DNA of 40,011 nt from Malaciobacter halophilus (GTDB lineage Bacteria > Campylobacterota > Campylobacteria > Campylobacterales > Arcobacteraceae): contig NZ_NXIF01000039.1 in NCBI RefSeq assembly GCF_002837275.1, positions 1-40,011 of the forward strand. The letters run 5' to 3'. The notes below the pieces were generated by a model. The model did no database searches. It saw only the letters and a list, made by a program, of their open reading frames with translations, and was not told the origin of the DNA. The translations under genes and the position numbers were made by a program. Every line of letters begins with the position of its first letter. Positions within the stretch are counted from its first letter, which is position 1. Of this stretch, positions 33,391-40,011 are shown in pieces.

Positions 33391-34127
33391 GTGAAAAAAA
33401 TTCTATTAATAACAATCTTAACATTTTTAACACTAAGTGCAAATAACAAAATAGACTCATTTAGCACTGCAAAAAGGTATATGAAAAAAGTATATAAAAG
33501 TCATCAAATTACTTTTTATGCAAAATGTAAATATAACTATAAAGACAAAAATAATATGATAAATAGAAACTCTTGTGGTTATAAACCAAGAAATGAATAT
33601 ACAAAAAGTGGAAAAATAAATAAAAGAGCAAGAAGAATTGAATGGGAGCATGTAATTCCTGCTGAGAACTTTGGAAGAGGATTTAAGTGTTGGTCTTTAG
33701 GAGATGAGCAATGTATCAAAAAAAACAACAAAAGCTACAAAGGAAGAAGATGTTGTAGTAAAGTAAATCAAAAATTTAAACTTATGCAAGCAGATATGCA
33801 TAACTTAGTACCTGCAATAGGAGAGTTAAATGCCATAGGTCAAACTTTAAATATATGCAAATTCCAGGAGAAAAAAGATATTATGGAAAAAATATTGATT
33901 TTGAAGTTGATTTTAAAAGAAGATGGGTAGAGCCAGCAGATGATATAAAAGGAGATATTGCAAGAACATACTTCTACTTTGAAAAAACATACGGTATGAA
34001 AATATCTAAACAACAAAAAAGATTATTAACAATATGGGATAAAAATGATCCTGTTGACAATTGGGAAAGAGAGAAAAATAACTTAATTTATAAATATCAA
34101 GGAAATAAAAACCCTTTTATAAAGTAA
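33391..34127 (+). pseudogene. Endonuclease I (EndA/Dns family), disrupted by a -1 frameshift
   Basis: The first part (33391-33840, about 150 residues) is a clear endonuclease I: signal peptide, then RRIEWEHVIPAENFGRG (His-Me finger) and MQADMHNLVPAIGELNAI. The rest is in another frame (33840-34127): RSNF, IPGEKRYYGKNIDFEVDFKRR, GDIARTYFYFEKTYGM, SKQQKRLLTIWDKNDPVDNWE, GNKNPF, matching the usual C-terminus. Joining them needs one extra base near 33837, between ATA and GG. In the natural frame the first part runs on for about 30 unrelated residues. There is no long homopolymer at the site. The start is GTG with AAGAAG upstream. EndA-type nucleases are secreted or periplasmic and cut DNA non-specifically. 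Confidence 0.8.
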
Positions 34128-34133
34128 CTTTAA

Positions 34134-34156
34134 TTAGTTTTAATAAATAAAACTAA
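34134..34156 (+). terminator. Weak hairpin after the endonuclease gene
   Basis: Arms TTAGTTTTA (34134-34142) and TAAAACTAA (34148-34156), loop ATAAA. Only A/T pairs apart from one G-C, and no strong T-run follows, so it is a weak candidate. Confidence 0.35.
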
Positions 34157-34214
34157 GCTTAAAATTTATCCTATATTTTACTAAATTCAACACTATATAT
34201 ACATACTATTATAT

Positions 34215-34220
34215 TATAAT
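34215..34220 (+). promoter_or_regulatory. -10 box for the RraA-family gene
   Basis: TATAAT in context ATTATAATCTTTAATG, 32 bp before the ATG at 34253. The leader carries AAAAAGGAG as ribosome binding site. Confidence 0.5.
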
Positions 34221-34252
34221 CTTTAATGCTAGACAATTAAAAAAGGAGTATT

Positions 34253-34738
34253 ATGTCTTTTAGTACTGCAGATATATGTGATGATTTTAAGGATAAACAC
34301 AAAATTCAAGTATTATCACCAAAATTTAAAAATTATGGAAAAAAAACTCTATTTGAAGGTGAAGTAATCACTGTCAAACTAGATAAAAGTAATTGGCTAC
34401 TACTTTCTATGTTAAGAGATGAAAGAGGAGATGGAAAAGTAGTTGTTGTAGATGTAAATCAAGAGTTTTACGGTATAGTTGGAGATAGATTAATGGCATT
34501 TGCTAAAAAAAACAACTATGAAGCTATTATTATTAATGGCTACGTAAGAGATACAAACGAAACAAAAAATATTGATGTTGGACTACTTGCAATAGGTACT
34601 TGTCCACAAAGAAACTTCGATAAAACTGAAGGTTCAAGAGATATTGAACTTAATTTTGAAGGGGTAAATATAAAAAGTGGTGATTATATTTATGCTGATT
34701 GTGATGGAGTAATTATCACTAAAAATAAACTTGTATAA
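34253..34738 (+). CDS. rraA: RraA-family protein (RNase E inhibitor fold / HMG aldolase-like)
   Basis: A 161-residue RraA-fold protein: MSFSTADICDDF start, GKVVVVDV then GIVGDRLMAFAKKNNYEAIIINGYVRDTNETKNIDVGLLAIGTCPQR, the family core. The NGYVRD segment is shared with 4-hydroxy-4-methyl-2-oxoglutarate/oxaloacetate aldolases of the fold. In E. coli RraA binds RNase E. Known Campylobacterota (C. jejuni, H. pylori) use RNase Y and RNase J and lack RNase E, so that role is doubtful here and a metabolic or other protein-binding function is more likely. The gene is monocistronic with its own promoter and ends at the palindromic terminator shared with the beta-carbonic anhydrase. Confidence 0.85.
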   Translation: MSFSTADICDDFKDKHKIQVLSPKFKNYGKKTLFEGEVITVKLDKSNWLLLSMLRDERGDGKVVVVDVNQEFYGIVGDRLMAFAKKNNYEAIIINGYVRDTNETKNIDVGLLAIGTCPQRNFDKTEGSRDIELNFEGVNIKSGDYIYADCDGVIITKNKLV

Positions 34739-34765
34739 AAGACTCTTATTTTAAAGAGTCTTTTA
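34736..34765. terminator. Bidirectional palindromic terminator between rraA and beta-carbonic anhydrase
   Basis: Arms TAAAAGACTCTT (34736-34747) and AAGAGTCTTTTA (34754-34765), loop of 6 nt, perfect. The left arm begins with the rraA stop TAA, and the beta-carbonic anhydrase stop (34746-34748) lies at the junction of arm and loop. The arms give A-run and T-run flanks on both strands, so termination in both directions is likely. Confidence 0.75.
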
Positions 34766-35393
34766 ATTGTTCAAACTTTTCAGTTTTGTTATTATAGTAT
34801 GAGATTGAACCATCTTCAATCTTATAATACCATCCATGAATTTGTAAACTTTTATCTTCTACTTTTCTTTTTATTTCTGGGTATGTTAATAGATTTTTCA
34901 ATTGATACACAATTGAGCTTTTTTCTGTTTTTTTATATATCTCTTCAGCAGGTAAATCTAAATAGTTATTTAATACATAATTTTTTGCTTTTTTACCTAA
35001 TTGTAACCATTTTTTTACATGAATTAATCCAATCTCTTCATCATCAATCTCTTTATATAAAGCTCTACAAGCTCCACAATGAGAATGACCACAAACAATT
35101 ATATGTTTTACATTTAATACACTAACAGCAAACTCAATTGCAGCAGAACTTCCATGAAACTCATTATCTGCTTCAAAAGGAGGAACAAAATTACCCACAT
35201 TTCTTAAAATAAACATATCACCAGGGTTTGAATCCATTATTAAATCAGGAACAACTCTACTATCACTACAACCAATAAATAAAACTTCAGGACTTTGTCC
35301 TTTTTCAACTAAAGAGTTAAAATCATCTTTATAATCATTAAACCTTGAACTTTTAAACGTTAAATTACCTTGTACTAACTGCTCATATCCCAT
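34746..35393 (-). CDS. Beta-carbonic anhydrase
   Basis: A 215-residue beta-class carbonic anhydrase. Zinc and catalytic residues are visible: C42, D44, R46 in IGCSDSRV, and H103, C106 in CGHSHCGAC. It interconverts CO2 and bicarbonate in the cytoplasm. I chose the ATG at 35393 (SD AAGGAG, six-base gap); a TTG six bases upstream is in frame but touches the ribosome binding site. It starts only 10 bp after the biotin carboxylase stop on the same strand. Such an arrangement would deliver bicarbonate for the carboxylation. The enzyme ends at the terminator shared with the rraA gene. Confidence 0.93.
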   Translation of the reverse strand: MGYEQLVQGNLTFKSSRFNDYKDDFNSLVEKGQSPEVLFIGCSDSRVVPDLIMDSNPGDMFILRNVGNFVPPFEADNEFHGSSAAIEFAVSVLNVKHIIVCGHSHCGACRALYKEIDDEEIGLIHVKKWLQLGKKAKNYVLNNYLDLPAEEIYKKTEKSSIVYQLKNLLTYPEIKRKVEDKSLQIHGWYYKIEDGSISYYNNKTEKFEQLKDSLK

Positions 35394-35403
35394 AATCAAC
35401 TCC

Positions 35404-36855
35404 TTAATGTTTTACTTTTAGATTTTTTTGTTTTATTTTTGCTATAAATGATATAATTTTAGCAACTTTTTCCTCTTCTTCTTTTATATGTTGTTCTCCA
35501 CTTAAAGTAAAAGTTTCTAATTTTTCATCTAAATAGTTTGTATTAAACTTTCCTTCTTTAAAATCATTATCTCTTACAATCTCTCTATGTAATGAGATAT
35601 TTGTTGGAAAACCTTCAATATAAAACTCATCTAAAGCTCTTTTTGCTTTTTTAACTGCTCCTTGCCAATCTAAAGACCAAACAATTAGTTTGCCTACCAT
35701 TGAGTCATAGTTTGCAAGAACTTTGTATCCTGAATAAATAGAAGTATCAAGTCTAACCCCTGGTCCTCCTGGTGTTAAGTATTTAGTTATTGTACCAACA
35801 GAAGGAATAAAGTTTTTTTGAGGATTTTCTGCATTTATTCTAAATTCAATAGCATAACCTCTAAACTTAACGTCTTCTTGAAGCATTTGTAACTTATCAC
35901 CTTCTGCTATTTGAATCATTCTTTGTATTATATCAACTCCTGAGATTATCTCTGTTACTGGATGTTCAACTTGAACTCTTGTATTCATCTCAATAAAGTA
36001 AATATTATCTTGACTATCTAATAAAAACTCAACTGTTCCTACACTTTCATAGCCAAGTTTAAACATAGCCTTTGTAGCTATTCTATAAAGCTCTTTTCTA
36101 GCTTCATTTGTAAGTCTTGGAGATGGTGCTATTTCAATAACTTTTTGATGCCTTCTTTGAATAGAACAATCCCTTTCACCTAAATGAAGTACATTTCCAT
36201 ATTTATCTGCAATAATTTGAACTTCTATATGTCTTGGATTTTCTACAAACTTCTCAATAAAAACTTCTCCTCTTCCAAAAAACTTTATTGCTTCACTTGT
36301 AGCACTTTCAAACATTTGTTTAAAATCTTTTTTATTTCTAACAATTCTCATTCCTCTTCCCCCACCACCAAAGGCAGCTTTTATTATCACAGGGAAACCT
36401 ATATTTTGTGCAATATTTTCTGCTTCTTTCACATCATTAATTGGTTCATCAGTTCCTTCTAAAACAGGAACTCCAACTTCTTTCATGGCTATTTTTGATG
36501 CCATTTTATCACCAAAAAGTGCAATATGTTCTGGTTTTGGCCCAATAAAAATTATTCCATTATCCTCACATGCTTGTGCAAACTGTGCATTTTCACTTAA
36601 AAATCCATACCCTGGATGAATTGCATCACAATTAGCTTTTTTTGCTAAAGATATGATTACCTCATAATCTAAATATGCTTTCATCGCATCACCCATAATT
36701 GGATAGCATTCATCTGCTTTTCTTACCCATACACCCTCTACATCTACTTCAGAAAATATAGCTACACTTGTAATATCTAACTCTTTACAAGCTCTAATTA
36801 TTCTTAGTGCTATTTCTCCTCTATTTGCTATTAAAACTTTTGATATTTTTTCCAC
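35404..36855 (-). CDS. Biotin carboxylase subunit (PycA/AccC family)
   Basis: A 483-residue biotin carboxylase: ATP-grasp protein with ANRGEIALRIIRAC start, HPGYGFLSENAQFAQ, the glycine-rich AAFGGGGRGMR, EVFIEKFVENPRHIEVQI, ERDCSIQRRHQKVIE, EMNTRVQVEHPVTE and the C-terminal GPGVRLDTSIYSGY-YDSM. It carboxylates biotin using ATP and bicarbonate. AccC proteins are about 445-450 residues; this one has about 35 more at the C-terminus (LETFTLSGEQHIKEEEEKV...), a length like the PycA subunit of two-subunit pyruvate carboxylases in Campylobacterota. I keep PycA versus AccC open. The start is GTG with AGGAAAA upstream. The beta-carbonic anhydrase gene follows in the same operon. Confidence 0.88.
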   Translation of the reverse strand: MEKISKVLIANRGEIALRIIRACKELDITSVAIFSEVDVEGVWVRKADECYPIMGDAMKAYLDYEVIISLAKKANCDAIHPGYGFLSENAQFAQACEDNGIIFIGPKPEHIALFGDKMASKIAMKEVGVPVLEGTDEPINDVKEAENIAQNIGFPVIIKAAFGGGGRGMRIVRNKKDFKQMFESATSEAIKFFGRGEVFIEKFVENPRHIEVQIIADKYGNVLHLGERDCSIQRRHQKVIEIAPSPRLTNEARKELYRIATKAMFKLGYESVGTVEFLLDSQDNIYFIEMNTRVQVEHPVTEIISGVDIIQRMIQIAEGDKLQMLQEDVKFRGYAIEFRINAENPQKNFIPSVGTITKYLTPGGPGVRLDTSIYSGYKVLANYDSMVGKLIVWSLDWQGAVKKAKRALDEFYIEGFPTNISLHREIVRDNDFKEGKFNTNYLDEKLETFTLSGEQHIKEEEEKVAKIISFIAKIKQKNLKVKH

Positions 36856-36912
36856 GATTTTTCCTATAAAAAATTTATTTTTATTTTAAAGTTATAAAAA
36901 ATTTTTTTCTTC

Positions 36913-37000
36913 CTCTTTTTTGCTAGTTTTATTGTCTATTTTTGCTAATTATAATGTTTATATGTGCTTAGAATATATTTTATTTTTGCTAAAATATATT
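36913..37000 (+). repeat. Four 22-bp direct repeat units before the AraC/GyrI-type gene
   Basis: Units begin at 36913, 36935, 36957 and 36979. Units 1, 2 and 4 share TTTTTGCTA exactly (36917, 36939, 36983); unit 3 is diverged (TATGTGCTT at 36961). The period of 22 bp is two helical turns, and the last unit holds the -10-like TAAAAT of the downstream gene. The same TTTTTGCTA block also occurs before other genes, so these may be tandem promoters as well as operators. Confidence 0.6.
36990..36995 (+). promoter_or_regulatory. -10 box of the AraC/GyrI-type regulator gene
   Basis: TAAAAT in context TTTTTGCTAAAATATATT, six bases before the ATG at 37002 and with no Shine-Dalgarno between. It suggests a leaderless transcript, as at 10848. 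Confidence 0.45.
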
Positions 37001-37001
37001 T

Positions 37002-37877
37002 ATGAAAAAAGATACTTTAAAAAAAAGAGTAAAAATAGCAAACAATATAATGTATTATATTTATACACATATTGATACGCATATTGATATTGAAGAGCTA
37101 AGTTATGATTTACAAATAAGTAAATTTCATATGCATAGAGTTTTTAAAGAAGCCTTTGGTAAAAACATATATGAAAGTATAAAATCAATAAGACTTCAAA
37201 AAGCTGCAAATCTTCTTCTTACTAATAAATACTCAACAATCTCAAATATTGCAAATTTGTGTGGATATAGTTCTCAATCATCTTTTATAAAAGCTTTTAA
37301 ACAAAGATTTGAAATGTCTCCTAAACAATGGAGAAACTATGGATATAAAGAGTACTCAAATAGAATATTACAGCAATCAAAAAGTGCCTTAAAATCAAAT
37401 GCTGACTTTAAAGAATTAACTTTTGAAATTGTAAAAATGCCAATTATGGAGAGTTTTTATATTAGAAATAAAGGGTATAACAAGAATGTAAAAGAGACAT
37501 GGCAAAAATTACAAACTCTTATTTTAAATAACAATTTAAAAAACTATAAACAAATTGCTCTACTTCATGATAATCCAACAATCACTCCTTTAAATGAATG
37601 CCAATATATTGCTTGCATAGTTCCTGAAAACAGAAGTGATGTAAATAGCGATAGATTACCAAAATTTAATATCTCAGATGGTGTTTATGCAAAATTTAAT
37701 CTTGAAGGTGAACATGGAGATATGTTAAAATTTATTCACTGGGTTTATCATGAGTGGCTTGTAAATAGTGAATATGAAACTACTACAAAACCATCTTATG
37801 CAATATATAATAAAAACAACTTTTTAAGTAAAGATAATAGATTTAATATTAGTTTTTATGTATCTATCAAATTTTAA
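37002..37877 (+). CDS. AraC-family regulator with GyrI-like effector domain
   Basis: A 291-residue regulator of the Rob/MarA-like type. The N-terminal ~115 residues hold two helix-turn-helix motifs: DIEELSYDLQISKFHMHRVFKEAFG and STISNIANLCGYSSQSSFIKAFKQRFEMSPKQWR. The C-terminal ~160 residues resemble GyrI-like small-molecule binding domains (EIVKMPIMESFYIRNKGYNKN ... HGDMLKFIHWVYHEWLVNSEYETTTKPSYAIY). Such proteins respond to xenobiotics or cellular metabolites. No Shine-Dalgarno is seen and TAAAAT lies six bases upstream, so it may be leaderless. The 22-bp repeat array directly upstream could be its own operators. Divergent from biotin carboxylase. Confidence 0.88.
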   Translation: MKKDTLKKRVKIANNIMYYIYTHIDTHIDIEELSYDLQISKFHMHRVFKEAFGKNIYESIKSIRLQKAANLLLTNKYSTISNIANLCGYSSQSSFIKAFKQRFEMSPKQWRNYGYKEYSNRILQQSKSALKSNADFKELTFEIVKMPIMESFYIRNKGYNKNVKETWQKLQTLILNNNLKNYKQIALLHDNPTITPLNECQYIACIVPENRSDVNSDRLPKFNISDGVYAKFNLEGEHGDMLKFIHWVYHEWLVNSEYETTTKPSYAIYNKNNFLSKDNRFNISFYVSIKF

Positions 37878-37902
37878 AATAGAACCTAAGTTCTATTTTA
37901 AA
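37873..37902. terminator. Bidirectional palindromic terminator after the AraC/GyrI-type gene
   Basis: Arms TTTAAAATAGAAC (37873-37885) and GTTCTATTTTAAA (37890-37902), loop CTAA, perfect 13 bp. The stop codons of the regulator gene (37875-37877) and of the TlpA gene (37893-37895) are both in the stem. Confidence 0.7.
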
Positions 37903-38462
37903 CTATCTTTTATATGAGTTATAAGACTTTGTTCATCAACTAAGCCAACATACTTTTCTAAAAACTTTCCATCTTTTCCATATAAAAATGATTCTGGAAC
38001 TCTTTTTACATCATCAAAGTTTTTTGCCATTCTAAAATTCTCTTGTTCATTAATAGTAACAGGAAATTTCATATTATATTGTCTAAGAAATTCAGCTAAA
38101 GCTTTCATATCTTTATTTTTTTCATATAAAACACCTATTATTATAAAGTCATCTTTATATTTTTCATATACTCTATTAAACATAGGAATCTCTTCTTTAC
38201 AAGGAGGACACCAAGTAGCCCAAAAATTAATTAATACAACTTTATTTTCTAAATCTTTTGATGTTAAAGTATCGTTTTCAACAGTTAATTTGATTGTTTC
38301 ACCTGTTGCTGTTTCTAAACTATATGTCTTATTACCCTGTTTTTTTAACTCTTTAAAGCTCTTTGAGTCTTTAATAACAACTGCTTGTGCCTCATCTTCT
38401 TCTTGGCAACCTGTGAAAATTAAAGCCAATACAATCATAAAAAATAGATAGATTTTTTTCAT
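37893..38462 (-). CDS. TlpA/ResA-family thiol-disulfide lipoprotein
   Basis: A 189-residue thioredoxin-fold lipoprotein: signal peptide with lipobox IFTGC, then an AhpC/TSA-like redoxin domain with the active site FWATWCPPCKEE and the cis-Pro block KRVPESFLYGKDGKF. TlpA/ResA proteins reduce disulfides in the periplasm, for example in cytochrome c or copper-protein maturation. The gene is last of a three-gene minus-strand set after dsbB-like and dsbA-like genes (9 bp gap), which places it with periplasmic thiol handling. The ATG has GGGAAAAAG upstream. It shares a palindromic terminator with the AraC gene. Confidence 0.9.
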   Translation of the reverse strand: MKKIYLFFMIVLALIFTGCQEEDEAQAVVIKDSKSFKELKKQGNKTYSLETATGETIKLTVENDTLTSKDLENKVVLINFWATWCPPCKEEIPMFNRVYEKYKDDFIIIGVLYEKNKDMKALAEFLRQYNMKFPVTINEQENFRMAKNFDDVKRVPESFLYGKDGKFLEKYVGLVDEQSLITHIKDSLK

Positions 38463-38471
38463 CTTTTTCCC

Positions 38472-39116
38472 TTATTCAAATATTTCTTTTTCTACTAAAT
38501 CAAAAAAAGCTTTATAGCTTAAAGTCTCTAACTCTTTACCATTTACAAAAAAGCTTGGTGTTCCTCTTACATTTAAAGTAGTTGCATCCTCGTAATCTTG
38601 CTTTAATATTTGACTAATATCAATAGCTAAAAAATCTTTTTTTAGTTTTTCCATATCAAGTCCTGCTTGAGGTAAATATTGCCAAACTAACTCTGGCTGA
38701 GGATCAGCTTGATTTGACCACTTTTCTTGATATTTAAATATTACGTCTAAAGTTTGTTTATATTTATCTTGTGCTCTTGAAGCTTCTAGTATCTTAATAA
38801 TATACTCTGAGTTATCATGACTTGCTAAATATCTTACAACTAATTTTACATCTTTGTAATACTGTTTTAAAATATCATTAACAACTGGATGAAATAGCTT
38901 GCAAGAGATACACTCAGGGTCCATAAACTCTACAATTACAACATTTGATTTATTTTCACCAAATGTTACAGAATTTTCCCTTACAAATGGTGCTTTATTC
39001 ATATTTTTAAAACTTTTTAAACTATTTTCTTGATTTGTTTTATAAAAATATGATGCTGTAAAAAAAGCAACTACAACTATTACAATAGAAAAGAGTACTA
39101 ATTTTTTATTTTTCAT
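38472..39116 (-). CDS. DsbA-family thioredoxin-fold protein
   Basis: A 214-residue protein anchored by one N-terminal helix (about 4-24, VLFSIVIVVVAFFTASYFY). The DsbA-like fold has active site CISC in FMDPECISCKLFHPVV and the cis-Pro block NVRGTPSFFVNG. It lacks a lipobox and probably stays membrane-tethered or is cleaved as a signal. It should oxidise substrate thiols in the periplasm and be re-oxidised by the DsbB/BdbC-like protein encoded immediately upstream, whose gene it overlaps by 11 bp. The CxxC sequence is unlike classical DsbA CPHC, and resembles BdbD/thioredoxin_4 types. Confidence 0.9.
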   Translation of the reverse strand: MKNKKLVLFSIVIVVVAFFTASYFYKTNQENSLKSFKNMNKAPFVRENSVTFGENKSNVVIVEFMDPECISCKLFHPVVNDILKQYYKDVKLVVRYLASHDNSEYIIKILEASRAQDKYKQTLDVIFKYQEKWSNQADPQPELVWQYLPQAGLDMEKLKKDFLAIDISQILKQDYEDATTLNVRGTPSFFVNGKELETLSYKAFFDLVEKEIFE

Positions 39117-39537
39117 CTTTACATAAACCTTTTTTGCCTAAGTATAACAAAATTAAGATTGTACTATAAGCAAATAGAGATAAAAGAGGTATTGTAATAA
39201 AACCAAACCAATTAATATACTCTGTACTACAAGGTACACCTTGAACACAAGGAACTACACTTTCTGGAATTATTCCAAACATCAATAGATTGTGATAAAA
39301 AGCTATTATCCAACCTACTATAACTAAACCAATTGAGTATTTAAATAGTTTATCATCTGGATATAGAAGTGCCACTAAAAATATAATTACTAAAGGATAC
39401 ATAAATATTCTTTGATACCAACACATTGAGCAAGGAATAAACTGCATAACTTCACTAAAAAAAAGACTTCCTAAAGTTGCTATTAAAGCCACTAGGAAAC
39501 ACAAGAAAACAATCGTAGAACTGATTTTACTATTCAC
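39106..39537 (-). CDS. DsbB/BdbC-family disulfide-bond formation membrane protein
   Basis: A 143-residue, four-TM protein of the DsbB/BdbC family. The first periplasmic loop has CSMCWYQRIFMYP (CxxC), and the second has CVQGVPC, the second Cys pair. These pass electrons from the DsbA-like partner to quinone. The start is GTG with AGGA seven bases upstream. It is the first gene of the dsbB-dsbA-tlpA set, overlapping the DsbA-like gene by 11 bp, so translation is coupled. Confidence 0.9.
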   Translation of the reverse strand: MNSKISSTIVFLCFLVALIATLGSLFFSEVMQFIPCSMCWYQRIFMYPLVIIFLVALLYPDDKLFKYSIGLVIVGWIIAFYHNLLMFGIIPESVVPCVQGVPCSTEYINWFGFITIPLLSLFAYSTILILLYLGKKGLCKDEK

Positions 39538-39671
39538 TTTAATATCCTAATTTTTTGTAAGATTTTAACTAAACTTCCGTGTAGTTTATGTGTATTATAT
39601 CTAAAAAATTATTTTTATAAATTATATAAAAAATAAACAGCTGTTATGTTTATATACTATTTATTCTTTGT

Positions 39672-39677
39672 TATAAT
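39672..39677 (+). promoter_or_regulatory. -10 box of the EAL-domain gene
   Basis: TATAAT in context GTTATAATATT, 25 bp before the ATG at 39703, with AAAAGGAAAA as ribosome binding site in the leader. Confidence 0.5.
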
Positions 39678-39702
39678 ATTTTTACATCTAAAAAGGAAAA
39701 AT

Positions 39703-40011
39703 ATGTTTTTAAACAAAAGAATTGAAGTCTATTTCCAACCTATAATTTCCATAAAAGATAAAAAAATTTTTGCTGTTGAAGCTTTGGTTAGAGGTTTTGA
39801 TAAAAACAACTCTGTTATAACTCCTAATATTTTATTTAGCGAAGCAAAAGAAAAAAATATTGTTGATAAATTAGACAATTATATTAGGACTAAGGCAATT
39901 GAAAAATTTAAAATCTATTATGAGCAAAACAATAATTTATTACTTTTTCTAAATTTTGAATCTTCAGTAATAGAAAAATCAAAAAATCAAGACTTTAACC
40001 TTCAGTTTTTA
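39703..40011 (+). CDS. EAL-domain protein, 3' end outside window
   Basis: The frame is open for 103 codons to the end of the window. The translation starts MFLNKRIEVYFQPIISIKDK, then FAVEALVRG, the EAL signature with E26-A27-L28 intact, and LLLFLNFESSV, which carries the metal-binding Asn strand of EAL phosphodiesterases. EAL domains hydrolyse cyclic di-GMP; inactive members exist, and the remaining catalytic residues lie beyond the window, so activity cannot be judged. No GGDEF or sensor domain precedes the EAL domain, so it starts near the protein N-terminus. The ATG has AAGG at suitable distance. Confidence 0.8.
   Translation, partial: MFLNKRIEVYFQPIISIKDKKIFAVEALVRGFDKNNSVITPNILFSEAKEKNIVDKLDNYIRTKAIEKFKIYYEQNNNLLLFLNFESSVIEKSKNQDFNLQFL

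Overview
The window looks like a chromosome segment from a member of the Arcobacter group (Campylobacterota, formerly Epsilonproteobacteria). This is inferred from the very AT-rich sequence and strong AAA/TTA codon bias, and from short intergenic gaps and promoters that are a T-tract followed by GCTAAAAT or TATAAT with little or no -35 box. Gene content also fits: MlaA-MlaC-RND, many multidomain histidine kinases, a biotin carboxylase of PycA length, and a DsbB/DsbA/TlpA set. I see no insertion sequence, prophage or CRISPR array. Two genes run off the ends: a FadE-like protein on the left and an EAL-domain protein on the right.

Layout. 1-3.4 kb: a degenerate FadE-like protein, a thioesterase and a DMT exporter. 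3.4-8.5 kb: an M48 lipoprotein protease and a 1414-residue hybrid sensor kinase with three solute-binding domains. 8.5-10.8 kb: yebC and aspA. 10.8-16.2 kb: an M23 peptidase, then the lipid-trafficking operon mlaA-mlaC-RND and a LOG-family gene. 16.2-17.6 kb: a regulatory gap with a possible small RNA, a duplicated cysteine-containing protein of unknown function and a HAD hydrolase. 17.6-24.7 kb: a signalling block made of a REC-PAS-coiled-coil protein facing a four-gene operon (FIST sensor, two hybrid kinases, one REC-kinase). 24.9-27.3 kb: an unknown protein paired with a UvrD/FBH1-like helicase. 27.4-27.7 kb: tRNA-Tyr, tRNA-Phe and tRNA-Leu. 27.7-31.6 kb: a small membrane protein, an AraC regulator, a cupin, an FMN reductase, a GNAT acetyltransferase and a coiled-coil lipoprotein. 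31.6-36.9 kb: alpha-carbonic anhydrase, two small unknown proteins, a frameshifted endonuclease I, an RraA-family protein, and beta-carbonic anhydrase directly behind a biotin carboxylase. 37.0-39.5 kb: a second AraC regulator, then dsbB-dsbA-tlpA. 39.7 kb on: the start of an EAL gene.

Several genes appear to work as units. MlaA, MlaC and the RND protein form an envelope lipid-transport path without MlaFEDB. The FIST protein and the kinases form a phosphorelay with no DNA-binding output inside the operon. The carbonic anhydrase can feed bicarbonate to the carboxylase. The Dsb proteins and TlpA handle periplasmic thiols.

The least ordinary features are non-coding or degenerate. They are four 22-bp repeat units in front of an AraC gene; two 14-bp repeats also 22 bp apart in front of a small-RNA-like element; start codons about 6 nt behind a -10 box (possible leaderless mRNAs); and perfect palindromic terminators that hold the stop codons of convergent genes. 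The FadE paralogue has lost its catalytic glutamate region and endA is frameshifted. No novel defence or mobile system is clearly present. The unknown protein plus helicase pair and the cysteine-repeat protein are the best candidates for undescribed function.
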